Source: Aequorivita aurantiaca
Lineage (GTDB): Bacteria > Bacteroidota > Bacteroidia > Flavobacteriales > Flavobacteriaceae
Length of the DNA stretch: 64,000 nt
NCBI RefSeq assembly: GCF_030410135.1
Contig: NZ_JAUGQQ010000002.1
Location: 186,001 to 250,000 of the forward strand
Direction of reading: 5' to 3'
Shown: positions 18,857 through 26,703 of the stretch, piece after piece
Layout: the number at the start of each line of letters is the position of its first letter
Position numbering within the stretch: the stretch's first letter is position 1
The notes under the pieces: generated by a model
What the model was told of the DNA's origin: nothing
Seen by the model: the letters and a program-made list of their open reading frames with translations, nothing else
Database searches by the model: none
Position numbers and translations under genes: made by a program

Positions 18857-19732
18857 ATGAAAACAAAAAAAATTGAACGCATATTAACCCCCCCAAGGCC
18901 TCATATGGTCGGCGATGGTTTTCGGGTGCATCAATATATTCCTTCGGGAATTAATGAAGGTTTTGAGCGGATGGATCCTTTTATAATGATGGACTATAAC
19001 AGTAAATTTTACTTCCCTCCCACTACGCAGCCGCGCGGCGTGGGCGTGCATCCGCACCGTGGTTTTGAAACGGTGACTATTGCTTATAAAGGTAGCGTTG
19101 CCCATCACGACAGCGCTGGCAATAGCGGCATAATTGGAGAAGGCGATGTGCAATGGATGACGGCCGCTTCGGGGATTCTTCATAAGGAATACCACGAGGA
19201 AAATTTCAGCAAGGCGGGCGGTTATTTTCAAATGGTGCAATTGTGGGTAAATCTTCCGGCGAAGGACAAAATGAGCCCTCCAAAATATCAGGGAATTACA
19301 AATGCCGAAATGAAAAAGGTAGAATTGCCCGACAATGCAGGCGTCGTAGAAGTAATTGCCGGTGAATACAACGGAGAAAAAGGACCCGCAGCCACCTTTA
19401 CGCCCGTGCATATGCTGAATGCAAAATTGAATAAAGATGGAAAAGCCACCTTCAGTTTTCCCGAAAACTACAACACTGTAATTTTGGTGGTTGAAGGCAA
19501 CATTAAAGTGAACGATTCCGAAGAAGTCAAAACTGATAGTTTGGCCTTGTTTGCGAATGAGGGTGAAGAATTCACGATCGAAGCTACGGACGAGTCAGTA
19601 GTTTTGGTACTTAGCGGCGAACCCATAAATGAACCCATTGCCGCCCAAGGCCCATTTGTAATGAATACACAAGGCGAACTTGTGCAAGCCATTAGTGATT
19701 TCAATATGGGAAAATTCGGGTATTTGGAATAA
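18857..19732 (+). CDS. Pirin family protein (first of two)
   Basis: Protein of 291 residues with two cupin barrels. The metal ligands of pirin are recognisable as HPHRGFETVT (two His) and a later HKEYHEE (His and Glu) in the N-terminal barrel. Some bacterial pirins have quercetinase activity and others bind regulatory partners; which applies here is unknown. The ATG at 18857 follows the REP-like repeat by 20 bases. It probably shares a transcript with YceI or has its own start. A terminator with a repeat in its loop separates it from the second pirin. Confidence 0.93.
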   Translation: MKTKKIERILTPPRPHMVGDGFRVHQYIPSGINEGFERMDPFIMMDYNSKFYFPPTTQPRGVGVHPHRGFETVTIAYKGSVAHHDSAGNSGIIGEGDVQWMTAASGILHKEYHEENFSKAGGYFQMVQLWVNLPAKDKMSPPKYQGITNAEMKKVELPDNAGVVEVIAGEYNGEKGPAATFTPVHMLNAKLNKDGKATFSFPENYNTVILVVEGNIKVNDSEEVKTDSLALFANEGEEFTIEATDESVVLVLSGEPINEPIAAQGPFVMNTQGELVQAISDFNMGKFGYLE

Positions 19733-19750
19733 TAAAATTAAGTAACTTAG

Positions 19751-19806
19751 AGGATGCAAAAAAAAGTCTCGACTGCGCTCGACCCGTCATTTTGCATCCT
19801 TTTTTA
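19751..19806 (+). terminator. Terminator hairpin carrying a REP-like element in its loop
   Basis: Stem AGGATGCAAAA (19751-19761) pairs with TTTTGCATCCT (19790-19800), followed by a T run. The 28-base loop contains the 21-base repeat also found at 18816-18836. It looks as if the repeat was inserted into the loop of an existing terminator between the two pirin genes. Confidence 0.75.
19763..19783. repeat. Second copy of the REP-like 21-base repeat
   Basis: Identical over 21 bases to 18816-18836, in the same orientation. It lies wholly in a terminator loop between the two pirin genes. Confidence 0.75.
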
Positions 19807-19817
19807 ATTTAGAAATT

Positions 19818-20687
19818 ATGTCAAACCTTAAAACAATAATTCCCGAACGTGCCGCCAATATTGGCAATTTTATGGTGGGCCGGTTGTTACCTTTTCGCGA
19901 AAAGAGAATGGTGGGGCCATTCGCATTTATTGACCATATGGGCCCCGTGAAAATGGACGAAACCCAAAATTTGGATGTGCCGCCGCATCCGCATATTGGG
20001 CTTTCCACGCTCACCTATCTTTTTGAGGGAAGCATAATGCACCGCGACAGTTTGGGTTCAGAAATCGAAATTACACCCGGTGCAGTAAATTGGATGACGG
20101 CCGGAAAGGGAGTGGTTCATTCCGAACGAACACCGGAAAGTTTGCGCAATGCACAAAAAACCTTGCACGGTTTGCAAATTTGGGTGGCGCTTCCAAAGCA
20201 TTTGGAAAATATGGAACCATCATTTCATCATACCGAAAAACAGGAAATTCCACATTTAGAAAAAGATGGCGTTTCCATTAAAGTTATTGCCGGGGAAGTT
20301 TTTGGCCAAAAATCGCCCGTTCCCGTGCACAGCAATCTTTATTTTTTAGAATTGAAAAGCGGCAAAAAGCGCAAAGTAAAACTCGGCGATTACCTTTTTG
20401 GAGAAAGCGGACTTTATATTTTGGAAGGAAACATTTTAAGCGAGGGAAATGTTTACGAACCAAAACAAATTCTTGTGGCGAACGACAGCAAACTTTGTGA
20501 ATTTGAAATGGCCGATAATTCCACCGTTTATATTTTTGGAGGTGAACCCTTTCCCGAAGAACGACACATTCATTGGAATTTTGTTGCTTCCGAAAAAGAA
20601 ACTATTGAAAAGGCTCGCGAAGATTGGAAAGCACAACGCTTCCCGAAAGTTCCGGGCGAAACGGAATTTGTTCCGCTGCCAAACTAA
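19818..20687 (+). CDS. Pirin family protein (second of two)
   Basis: Protein of 289 residues with two cupin domains and the pirin metal signature: PHPHIGLSTLTY and, downstream, KGVVHSERTPE. It diverges substantially from the first pirin, so it is not a recent tandem duplicate. The ATG at 19818 follows the terminator. Its stop overlaps the stop of the convergent Crp/Fnr gene by four bases, leaving no room for a terminator between them. Its activity (quercetin dioxygenase or regulatory) cannot be read from sequence. Confidence 0.93.
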   Translation: MSNLKTIIPERAANIGNFMVGRLLPFREKRMVGPFAFIDHMGPVKMDETQNLDVPPHPHIGLSTLTYLFEGSIMHRDSLGSEIEITPGAVNWMTAGKGVVHSERTPESLRNAQKTLHGLQIWVALPKHLENMEPSFHHTEKQEIPHLEKDGVSIKVIAGEVFGQKSPVPVHSNLYFLELKSGKKRKVKLGDYLFGESGLYILEGNILSEGNVYEPKQILVANDSKLCEFEMADNSTVYIFGGEPFPEERHIHWNFVASEKETIEKAREDWKAQRFPKVPGETEFVPLPN

Positions 20688-21319
20688 TTAGTTTTAAAAT
20701 TTTTTTGCGCCAATTCCTTTCGCACCCGGCTTAAGCTTTCGGGCGTAATTCCCAAATAGGAGGCAATCATCCATTGCGGTACGCGAAGCAATAAATCTGG
20801 GTACATTTCTATAAAACTTAAGTAGCGCTTTTCGGCGGTGGCCCCAAGCAATAAGTTAATTCGCTTCTGCATTTGACGAATGTGGTTGTGCAGCAATTTG
20901 TCATTAAATTTCCCAAAAACCGGACTTACTGCTGCCGCATGGCACATAAAATCTTCTGCTATAAAAACAGTTTCGGAATCTTCGATTGCTTCGATATAAC
21001 TCTCAGATGGATCATTGAAATAAACACTGCTTCTATCAACAATAAACCAATTTTCCGGTGCAAACTGTATCACGTGTTCCTTCCCATCTTCATCCAGCAT
21101 ATACGAGCGCAACAAACCTTTTTGAACAAAGAATGAATGTTTGCAAATATCGCCTTCCCTCAAAAGTATATCTCCTTTTTTAAAATTTTTATGCTGAAGT
21201 TGCGACGTAAGCAATTCGGCATCCGCTTCGGCAATTCCGACCGTTTCAGTCAAATATGCTTTAAAACCACTGTGGTTTTGGATTTTTTCTTCCGAAGAAT
21301 GAATGGGAATTTTTTGCAT
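20684..21319 (-). CDS. Crp/Fnr family transcriptional regulator
   Basis: Protein of 211 residues: an N-terminal cyclic-nucleotide-binding-like beta roll (KKGDILLREGD, FFVQKGLLRSY, EHVIQFAPENW) and a C-terminal winged helix (VPQWMIASYLGITPESLSRVRKEL). Cysteine clusters for an iron-sulfur Fnr are absent, so it is neither a classical oxygen sensor nor clearly cAMP binding. This type is common in Bacteroidota, with unknown effectors. The ATG at 21319 leaves a 150-base upstream region. It converges tail to tail with the second pirin; control of the pirins is possible but not shown. Confidence 0.9.
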   Translation of the reverse strand: MQKIPIHSSEEKIQNHSGFKAYLTETVGIAEADAELLTSQLQHKNFKKGDILLREGDICKHSFFVQKGLLRSYMLDEDGKEHVIQFAPENWFIVDRSSVYFNDPSESYIEAIEDSETVFIAEDFMCHAAAVSPVFGKFNDKLLHNHIRQMQKRINLLLGATAEKRYLSFIEMYPDLLLRVPQWMIASYLGITPESLSRVRKELAQKNFKTN

Positions 21320-21467
21320 TTGAGAATATTTTCTATAAAAATAAACAATTCCTAATCATATGTTGTTTTGTCATTTCGCATAAAAATTAGAATTAAATTT
21401 TATCAAATTTTTATATACCTCTCAGGTTGATAATTGCTACATTGAACAATAATCCAAACAAACCAGA

Positions 21468-21599
21468 ATGGAATCGGCCCAGGTATTCCAAGAATATGCA
21501 CATCCTTTAAAAGGCGACTGGCCAGATTGTGTGGAAATCAACAATTGGATAAAAGAGGATTCCCACACGGAAAATGTTCGGAATTACGAAAAATCGTGA
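21468..21599 (+). CDS. Possible small protein, 43 residues
   Basis: A reading frame from ATG 21468 encodes 43 residues starting MESAQVFQEYAHPLKGDWPD. The composition is acidic and the codons look normal for this genome. It precedes another small gene on the same strand by 56 bases, and together they may be one transcript. I do not recognise it. No signal peptide or membrane segment is visible. Whether it is translated is uncertain. Confidence 0.4.
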   Translation: MESAQVFQEYAHPLKGDWPDCVEINNWIKEDSHTENVRNYEKS

Positions 21600-21655
21600 C
21601 GCTAATTAACGAACAATAACTTCTTAAAGAAAGTCTCAATTTTATAAAAAATAAT

Positions 21656-21832
21656 ATGGATTGGATGTTTAAAAATTTCAAACCGAAGTTGGAGCATTTA
21701 ACGCCCGAAGTGCGCAAAAAGGCATTGGAGATTGCGCAACAACTTATGAAACGAGGAGGCATTTCCGAAGATAAAGCTATAGATCAAGCAATTGTGCAGG
21801 CCGAGCAATGGTTTTTTGATATGAAAGGTTGA
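21656..21832 (+). CDS. Small helical protein, 58 residues, unknown function
   Basis: A reading frame from ATG 21656 encodes 58 residues, beginning MDWMFKNFKPKLEHLTPEVR. The sequence is highly helical (RKKALEIAQQLMKRGG, SEDKAIDQAIVQAEQWFFD), and such short proteins are widespread in bacteria. The clear helix pattern and the natural start, after an AT-rich leader, support a real gene. No domain is recognised. It may be co-transcribed with the 43-residue frame upstream. Confidence 0.6.
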   Translation: MDWMFKNFKPKLEHLTPEVRKKALEIAQQLMKRGGISEDKAIDQAIVQAEQWFFDMKG

Positions 21833-21900
21833 TGGGTGATTTTCAAAATCAATACATTAGTTTTAAAAACAACACGAGAAACTATGAATGATTTTTAAAT

Positions 21901-23166
21901 TTATAGTCGTTCGTGCTCTTCCAAATCCTTTCTCAAATCTAATTTACGAAGCTTCGGAAAAAATGCGCCGGTACCAATTACTGTTATTATGGTCATTCCT
22001 CCGCCAAAGACTACCGCGTTAACGGTGCCCATCAATTTAGCGGTTAATCCGCTTTCAAAAGCGCCCAATTCATTGGAAGATCCTACGAACATTGAATTTA
22101 CTGAGGCAACGCGACCACGCATGTGGTCCGGCGTTCGAAGTTGTAGAATTGTAGAACGAATAACCATTGAAATGCCATCCGTAGCGCCACTGAGGAAAAG
22201 TGCTATAACAGACACCCAAAACCAGGTGGAAACTCCAAAAACGATAATACAAATACCAAAACCAAAAATGGCAGCGAGAAGTTTCATTCCCGCATTTTTG
22301 TTTAGCGGGAAATGCGCAGAAGTAAACATGATTAGCAATGCGCCCACCGCAGGCGCGGCTCGCAAAATACCAAAACCTTCCGGCCCTACTTTCAAAATAT
22401 CCTGGGCATAAATGGGAAGTAATGCCACTGCCCCCCCAAAAAGCACTGCAAACATATCTAAGGTTAAGGCGCCCAGAATTACCCTTGTGTTCATTACGAA
22501 TTTAATTCCTTCCCGTAGGCTTTTCATTACTGGTTCGCCGATATTTGGATTCAAAATCGGTTTCTTCGGAATTTGTAACAGGAGCAACAAAGCCATCAAT
22601 GAAAAAGCAAAAACGAAGCACATAGACCAGTGAACGCCAATCCAATGAATAAAAAATCCACCGGCTGCTGGACCCAATACTGCGCCCATTTGCCAAACGG
22701 AGCTACTCCATGTTGCGGCATTTGGATATACTTTTTTGGGCACCAACAATGAGAAAAGCGAAAAAATAGTGGGACCAAGAAATGCACGAACCAGACCTCC
22801 TAGAAAAACCAGGAAATAAACCGAGTATAGTATGGTATTGGAAGAAAGATCGCCGACCACTCTAGGCCAAGTAAGCAAAAATAATCCGAGACTTACCACG
22901 GAAAATCCAAAGATGCATTTAATTAAAAGGCTTCGTTTTTCGCGCTGATCTACAATATGTCCAGCAAAAAGCGCCATGGAAACCGCCGGAATAACTTCCA
23001 TTAAACCAATAATTCCCAAGGAAAGAGGATTTTTAGTGATACTGTATACTTCCCATTCAATCACAATAAATTGCATGCTCCACGCAAAAACCATTGCGAA
23101 ACGCACCAAAAGAAATATATTGAATTCCCGAAATCGTAACGCGGCGTAGGGATCATTTTTCCTCAT
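21901..23166 (-). CDS. MFS transporter (EntS/DHA3-like)
   Basis: Inner-membrane transporter of 421 residues with about 12 predicted helices. The loop between helices 2 and 3 has GHIVDQREKRSLL, the MFS motif A pattern with conserved acidic and basic residues. MRGRVASVNSMFVGSSNELGAFESG is typical of the DHA3 (EntS/MefA-like) branch, whose members export siderophores or macrolides. The ATG at 23166 sits about 50 bases after a good promoter at 23224-23254. The substrate is unknown. It follows the VTT-domain gene on the same strand but seems to have its own promoter. Confidence 0.9.
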   Translation of the reverse strand: MRKNDPYAALRFREFNIFLLVRFAMVFAWSMQFIVIEWEVYSITKNPLSLGIIGLMEVIPAVSMALFAGHIVDQREKRSLLIKCIFGFSVVSLGLFLLTWPRVVGDLSSNTILYSVYFLVFLGGLVRAFLGPTIFSLFSLLVPKKVYPNAATWSSSVWQMGAVLGPAAGGFFIHWIGVHWSMCFVFAFSLMALLLLLQIPKKPILNPNIGEPVMKSLREGIKFVMNTRVILGALTLDMFAVLFGGAVALLPIYAQDILKVGPEGFGILRAAPAVGALLIMFTSAHFPLNKNAGMKLLAAIFGFGICIIVFGVSTWFWVSVIALFLSGATDGISMVIRSTILQLRTPDHMRGRVASVNSMFVGSSNELGAFESGLTAKLMGTVNAVVFGGGMTIITVIGTGAFFPKLRKLDLRKDLEEHERL

Positions 23167-23223
23167 AGGAAACTAGCTGGCTTTTATAAAAAATGGATTA
23201 TTTCTTCCGAAAAAACTATTCAG

Positions 23224-23254
23224 CAAATGTACTATACCAAACTAAATATGGCAA
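23224..23254 (-). promoter_or_regulatory. Promoter of the MFS gene: TTG-N20-TACATTTG
   Basis: On the minus strand a TTG (23252-23254) lies 20 bases upstream of TACATTTG (23224-23231), the optimum for the Bacteroidota primary sigma factor. It overlaps the 3' end of the VTT-domain gene and gives a leader of about 50 bases. Confidence 0.7.
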
Positions 23255-23846
23255 TGGCATAAAGATAAAACCTTACGAAGCGAAGCAGTCCAAAAAGCAA
23301 GTAATGGCTAAATTTATAATGGATCATTCCCGCAGCCATACTGGTCATGGAGTATGGAATTGGCAACAATGCACCAACCACAATCAAGAATCCGCCCCAT
23401 TTACGGATTTGTTTTAGATGCTTTTTCATTGTTCCTTCCATATAGGCAAAAACGCGGGGGATCGTGAAAATCCATTTACCAATGAAATATGAGAATATGC
23501 CGCCGAGATAGGATAATGCTGCTAAAATCGTAAGATACAGTATGGGTTGTGGCATTTTATCGCTCCACGCAATAAAAATTTCTGGCGGGACAAGCCCCAA
23601 CAAAGATTCCGAAGTAAGAAAAACAAGCAGAATATTTAAGGGCGCATAGGTTTCCGTAATATAGGTGAAAAGATTGCTGAAATCTACGACATAGAGATCC
23701 AAAACTATAAGACCTACAATGACCAAAAGAATTGGAATAATGGCTTTTTTTAAGCTTTGCCCCACAAAGGAATAGAACCCGGTATATTTATAATATAAAT
23801 GCGCACGTTTGAATTTACTTGTTTCAGATTTTTTTGCTGTATGCAT
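23232..23846 (-). CDS. VTT/DedA-like (YqaA-type) membrane protein
   Basis: Inner-membrane protein of 204 residues with about five hydrophobic segments. Around residues 90-160 it has the VTT (SNARE-associated) pattern: SESLLGLVPPEIFIAWS, a glycine-rich GGIFSYFIGKW, then GGFLIVVGALLPIPYSMTSMAAG, matching the G-x-P-x-P re-entrant loop of DedA-like proteins. Members are implicated in lipid flipping and membrane homeostasis. The N-terminus is basic and cytoplasmic. The ATG at 23846 lies 26 bases downstream of a strong promoter (23873-23903). The specific substrate is unknown. Confidence 0.85.
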   Translation of the reverse strand: MHTAKKSETSKFKRAHLYYKYTGFYSFVGQSLKKAIIPILLVIVGLIVLDLYVVDFSNLFTYITETYAPLNILLVFLTSESLLGLVPPEIFIAWSDKMPQPILYLTILAALSYLGGIFSYFIGKWIFTIPRVFAYMEGTMKKHLKQIRKWGGFLIVVGALLPIPYSMTSMAAGMIHYKFSHYLLFGLLRFVRFYLYAIAIFSLV

Positions 23847-23872
23847 AATTTCCCTATGAATTTTAAAGGATG

Positions 23873-23903
23873 CAAATATACAGGGAATGCGCCTACCCTA
23901 CAA
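23873..23903 (-). promoter_or_regulatory. Promoter of the VTT-domain gene: TTG-N20-TATATTTG
   Basis: TATATTTG (23873-23880) with a TTG 20 bases upstream (23901-23903), both on the minus strand. The layout is identical to the promoter at 23224-23254. Confidence 0.75.
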
Positions 23904-24080
23904 CCAATTGACAATGTTTCAAGCGAGTTGGAGGGTCTAATTTTTAAAGTGGTTTGTCGTTTATCTATATTTCCACGAAAGTTAATATTTCGTTAAAACA
24001 TTACTTTGTAATGCATAGTACTGTAACAAAGGTAACAGTCTGGCGTCTTTTAATTATAAACCACATAAAACATTTTAATT

Positions 24081-24167
24081 ATGAGAACATTTAATAGCAA
24101 TCAAATGACAGAAAAAATGAAAACATCCAAAGCATATGCCTGGAATATGAAGAGAAGATTTAAATAA
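24081..24167 (+). CDS. Micro-ORF 1 of a tandem family (28 residues, AYAWN motif)
   Basis: ATG 24081 to stop 24167, encoding 28 residues. It begins MRTFNSNQ and ends KAYAWNMKRRFK. The next frame starts MRTLDSN and ends RAYAWNSKRRHK, so the two share both ends and an identical AYAWNxKRR core. The product is very basic. The tract from 23904 to 24489 contains no larger gene. A terminator oriented for this strand follows at 24472-24507. I do not recognise the peptide; shared ends, spacing and terminator argue for a real transcription unit. Confidence 0.6.
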   Translation: MRTFNSNQMTEKMKTSKAYAWNMKRRFK

Positions 24168-24194
24168 AATATTAATTCCTTAAAATCAAATACA

Positions 24195-24281
24195 ATGAGA
24201 ACACTAGACAGCAACTTGCACCTTCACCGACCCTTAGATTCCAGAGCCTATGCTTGGAATTCAAAAAGACGCCATAAATAA
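24195..24281 (+). CDS. Micro-ORF 2 of the tandem family (28 residues, AYAWN motif)
   Basis: ATG 24195 to stop 24281, encoding 28 residues, the same length as micro-ORF 1. Conserved positions are MRT, then SN, then AYAWN, K, R, R, K at the end. The middle (LHLHRPLDSR) differs, so selection seems to act on the ends. The gap to ORF 1 is 27 bases, with a T/A-rich leader before the ATG. The His-rich middle could bind metal, but this is guesswork. Confidence 0.6.
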   Translation: MRTLDSNLHLHRPLDSRAYAWNSKRRHK

Positions 24282-24311
24282 ATGTCGTTAACCAAACCAA
24301 ATTTATTGATC

Positions 24312-24446
24312 ATGAAAACTTTAAGAAACATTCAAAATCGAATTAAATGCGGATCACAAAAGCAGCATACTTTGTTTTTTCTTCACGGAAATCAACATCT
24401 GTTCGAGGATCCCACATTCAGAAAAACATGCAGAAATATGTATTAA
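24312..24446 (+). CDS. Micro-ORF 3 in the same unit (44 residues)
   Basis: ATG 24312 to stop 24446, encoding 44 residues. The start MKTLRN resembles MRTL/MRTF of the two upstream frames, but the AYAWN core is absent; it ends in FRKTCRNMY. It has two cysteines and several His residues. The gap to ORF 2 is 30 bases. It lies 25 bases before the terminator, so it would be the last gene of the unit. It may be a diverged member or chance. Confidence 0.4.
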   Translation: MKTLRNIQNRIKCGSQKQHTLFFLHGNQHLFEDPTFRKTCRNMY

Positions 24447-24471
24447 AATATAGAAATCCCGTTACTTGCTG

Positions 24472-24507
24472 AAGCTGAATTGAAGAAATTTAATTCAGCT
24501 TTTTTTT
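24472..24507 (+). terminator. Strong Rho-independent terminator of the micro-ORF unit
   Basis: Stem AAGCTGAATT (24472-24481) pairs with AATTCAGCTT (24492-24501), followed directly by a T run on the plus strand. The minus strand lacks a T run, so it serves plus-strand transcription, and the only plus-strand candidates upstream are the micro-ORFs. It overlaps the 3' end of the DUF1456 gene. Confidence 0.8.
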
Positions 24508-24801
24508 GGCGCCTAAATTTGATTGCATTTTTTGATCTGACTTTTGAATTACCTTTGCTGTCGATTGTTTTTTCTCGGGCATCGGACCTCTTAGATGGAT
24601 TATTAGGCCGTTGAGAAAATTTCTCAAAAACTGGTCGCCACATTCCATATATTTTTCGTGGTTTTCATTTCTGAAAATTGCCCCAAGTTCACTTTTCGTT
24701 ACTGCAAAATCCACCAACGCACAAATTTTTACAATATCCTCATCACGCAGTTTGTGGGCAACGCGAAGTTTCTTCATTATATCATTATTTGTCAGGGCCA
24801 T
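24490..24801 (-). CDS. DUF1456 (YehS-like) protein
   Basis: Protein of 103 residues matching DUF1456: it opens with NDIMKKLRVAHKLRDEDIVKIC, followed by FAVTKSELGAIFRNENHEKYMECGDQFLRNFLNGLI. Members usually carry two copies of this motif (E. coli YehS, about 155 residues). This one has a single recognisable unit with a Lys-rich tail, so it is short. Its function is unknown. The ATG at 24801 is preceded by a near -7 box TACCTTCG (24819-24826). Its last codons are shared with the terminator of the convergent micro-ORF unit. Confidence 0.85.
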   Translation of the reverse strand: MALTNNDIMKKLRVAHKLRDEDIVKICALVDFAVTKSELGAIFRNENHEKYMECGDQFLRNFLNGLIIHLRGPMPEKKQSTAKVIQKSDQKMQSNLGAKKKLN

Positions 24802-25096
24802 GTTTTTTTCTTTTTTACGAAGGTATCAAATTATGCCTTAAACCTTAAATGCTTGTTATATTTTATTCAAGTCAAGTTAAATGAAATGGCCATTGTACTT
24901 TTTAAAATTTCTTTCAAACAAATGAGAAATAAGCAGTAAACACCACCTAGCCACAATTCTTCAGAATGATCAACAATTGAAGGATAGATATAAAATGTAG
25001 ATTTTGAGGAAAGGGTTTGTACCGAAATAAACGGGCTTTATGATGAAAATAAACTTTTTAGAAAAGGCCGTGAGATAAACGAAAATTTGTATCAGT

Positions 25097-25552
25097 CTAA
25101 TTTTCTGTGGGAACCATATAAACCGGAATATTGGTACGCTCCAAAACACTTGATGCCACGGTGCCTAAAAATAGTTTCTCCAACGTTCCGTGACTATGGG
25201 TCCCCATAACAATTAAATCGGCATTCCACTCCTTGGAATATTCTAAAATATTCTTGGCCGTGTCGCCTTCTGCCAAGTGGGTAGAAATATTATCTCCTTT
25301 CAAGTGATTTTTTGTATGCTCCATATAGTCCTGTGCAACTTTCACGAATTCCTCTTGAATTTTATAGTCCACAGGAAAGGCATATCCTTCATAACCCATA
25401 AAAGGTTCATATTGCATCCCATAATATCGCACTTCGGAAAGCACATGAAATAGGCATATTTCAGCTTGCATGAGTTGTGCAATTTCATAACCCATTTTCA
25501 CTACTTTCTCGGAATTGGGATTATAGTCAAGAGTAATCAGGACTTTTTTCAT
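25097..25552 (-). CDS. Universal stress protein (UspA family)
   Basis: Protein of 151 residues, one UspA domain. The N-terminal strand is KKVLITLDYNPNSEKVV. The C-terminal nucleotide-binding signature G-x2-G-x9-G-(S/T) is seen in MGTHSHGTLEKLFLGTVASSV, so ATP binding is likely. Such proteins help survival under starvation, oxidative or membrane stress. The ATG is at 25552. The 295 bases between this gene and the DUF1456 gene hold no feature I can support. It is followed on the same strand by the secreted-protein genes but is probably a separate unit. Confidence 0.93.
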   Translation of the reverse strand: MKKVLITLDYNPNSEKVVKMGYEIAQLMQAEICLFHVLSEVRYYGMQYEPFMGYEGYAFPVDYKIQEEFVKVAQDYMEHTKNHLKGDNISTHLAEGDTAKNILEYSKEWNADLIVMGTHSHGTLEKLFLGTVASSVLERTNIPVYMVPTEN

Positions 25553-25652
25553 AATAGTTCAGTTTCCTGTAAAGTTAAAACACACTGATGAGAAAAAGAA
25601 TTCTAATAAACTTTTTATTTTTTTGAGAATCCAAATAACTGAACATCTGGAA

Positions 25653-26306
25653 TTACTGTTTCACTAAAATGGCGGTGGCTTTGTTACCCGTGAGGAGGTT
25701 CCATTCATAGGTTGCCAATAAATTTCCTATTTCATCATAAATAGTTAACTGTGCAGTATTTGGTCCGGAAGAGCCCTGGTTAAGCGCTTCGAAATCTATT
25801 TTATTGAAACCCGATTGTAGAGGCAGGTCAAAACCTCGAAAACTGCCTTCCAATCGGACATGTGGAATAATGACATCACCATTTACATATACACGAATCA
25901 TATCTCCATCCACAAATTCATGATCACGGTACATAAAAGTGGCGGTTTTTGCTGTTGTTTTAAAGTCGCCCAAGTATTGATCCTTTCCAAATTCGGGTTT
26001 TTCTTCTTTATCTTTTGAAAAATATTTTGGAGCTTTATTTGTTCCCGTATACTCCAATAAGCCATCTCCATTTTGCATATTTATTTGATTTTCCTTTTCT
26101 ATTCCAAGATCAGAATTATTTGGAGTATTAGGGTTTTTGGTGTTGGAAAGCGTGGGGGCCTTTATTGCAGGAATTTCAAAGCCGGTGGGGCTATCCAAAT
26201 CGGATTGGGGAGCATCAAAACGCACCGAGTTATTGGGAAGGTCTATTTGCGCCATAACATTTCCGGCGCTTAGAACAAAAATAATTATAAAATATATCTT
26301 CAACAT
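25653..26306 (-). CDS. Secreted flavobacterial protein of unknown function
   Basis: Protein of 217 residues. A signal peptide covers residues 1-19 (MLKIYFIIIFVLSAGNVMA, cleavage before Q). A Pro/Asn/Asp-rich linker follows, then a beta-sandwich-like C-terminal domain (residues 110-217: FMYRDHEFVDGDMIRVYVNGD to the end). The pattern is found in many flavobacteria, but no function is recorded that I know. The ATG is at 26306. A 69-residue membrane-anchored protein lies just upstream on the same strand, and they could be co-transcribed. Confidence 0.75.
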   Translation of the reverse strand: MLKIYFIIIFVLSAGNVMAQIDLPNNSVRFDAPQSDLDSPTGFEIPAIKAPTLSNTKNPNTPNNSDLGIEKENQINMQNGDGLLEYTGTNKAPKYFSKDKEEKPEFGKDQYLGDFKTTAKTATFMYRDHEFVDGDMIRVYVNGDVIIPHVRLEGSFRGFDLPLQSGFNKIDFEALNQGSSGPNTAQLTIYDEIGNLLATYEWNLLTGNKATAILVKQ

Positions 26307-26373
26307 TCTAATACTTTATACTTCCCTAACAACTATTACACCAAAAATAATATAAAATCATTTCCTTGGGAGG

Positions 26374-26583
26374 CTATTTGTTTTTTCTTTTACCTCTCCA
26401 AACAAAAAATAACAGCACTGCGAACAATGGGAGAATAATATAAATAATAATATCTGCGGGATTGGAGATATCAATAGGCTTATCGCTTGGTTTTGGAACT
26501 TCCGTTGGTTTTTGTCCGTAAACAATTGAAATTAGAAGCATCATCACGGGCAGAAGAAATTTGTTAAACTTTTTCATTTTCAT
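26374..26583 (-). CDS. Small membrane protein with signal peptide and C-terminal helix
   Basis: Protein of 69 residues with a signal peptide (to about residue 23, cut before Q), a proline-rich polar stretch (QKPTEVPKPSDKPIDI), one transmembrane helix (residues 41-60) and a basic tail WRGKRKNK. This is a periplasm-facing, single-span layout. Two in-frame ATG codons at 26583 and 26577 are both possible starts. It lies upstream of the secreted-protein gene on the same strand. No family is recognised. Confidence 0.6.
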   Translation of the reverse strand: MKMKKFNKFLLPVMMLLISIVYGQKPTEVPKPSDKPIDISNPADIIIYIILPLFAVLLFFVWRGKRKNK

Positions 26584-26703
26584 TTTTCTTCAAAATAACT
26601 AAAAAAAAGCGAATCGTGAAATTTTAACAACATATGTTAACTATTTGGAAAATACCACAAATTGTCTTACTATGCCGTGTTATAATAAAAAACAGGAGAA
26701 TAT

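Noticed and set aside
21833-21860. Small palindrome GATTTTCAAAATC after the 58-residue gene
   Set aside because: The stem is short and AT-only, with no T run, so it is not a credible terminator.
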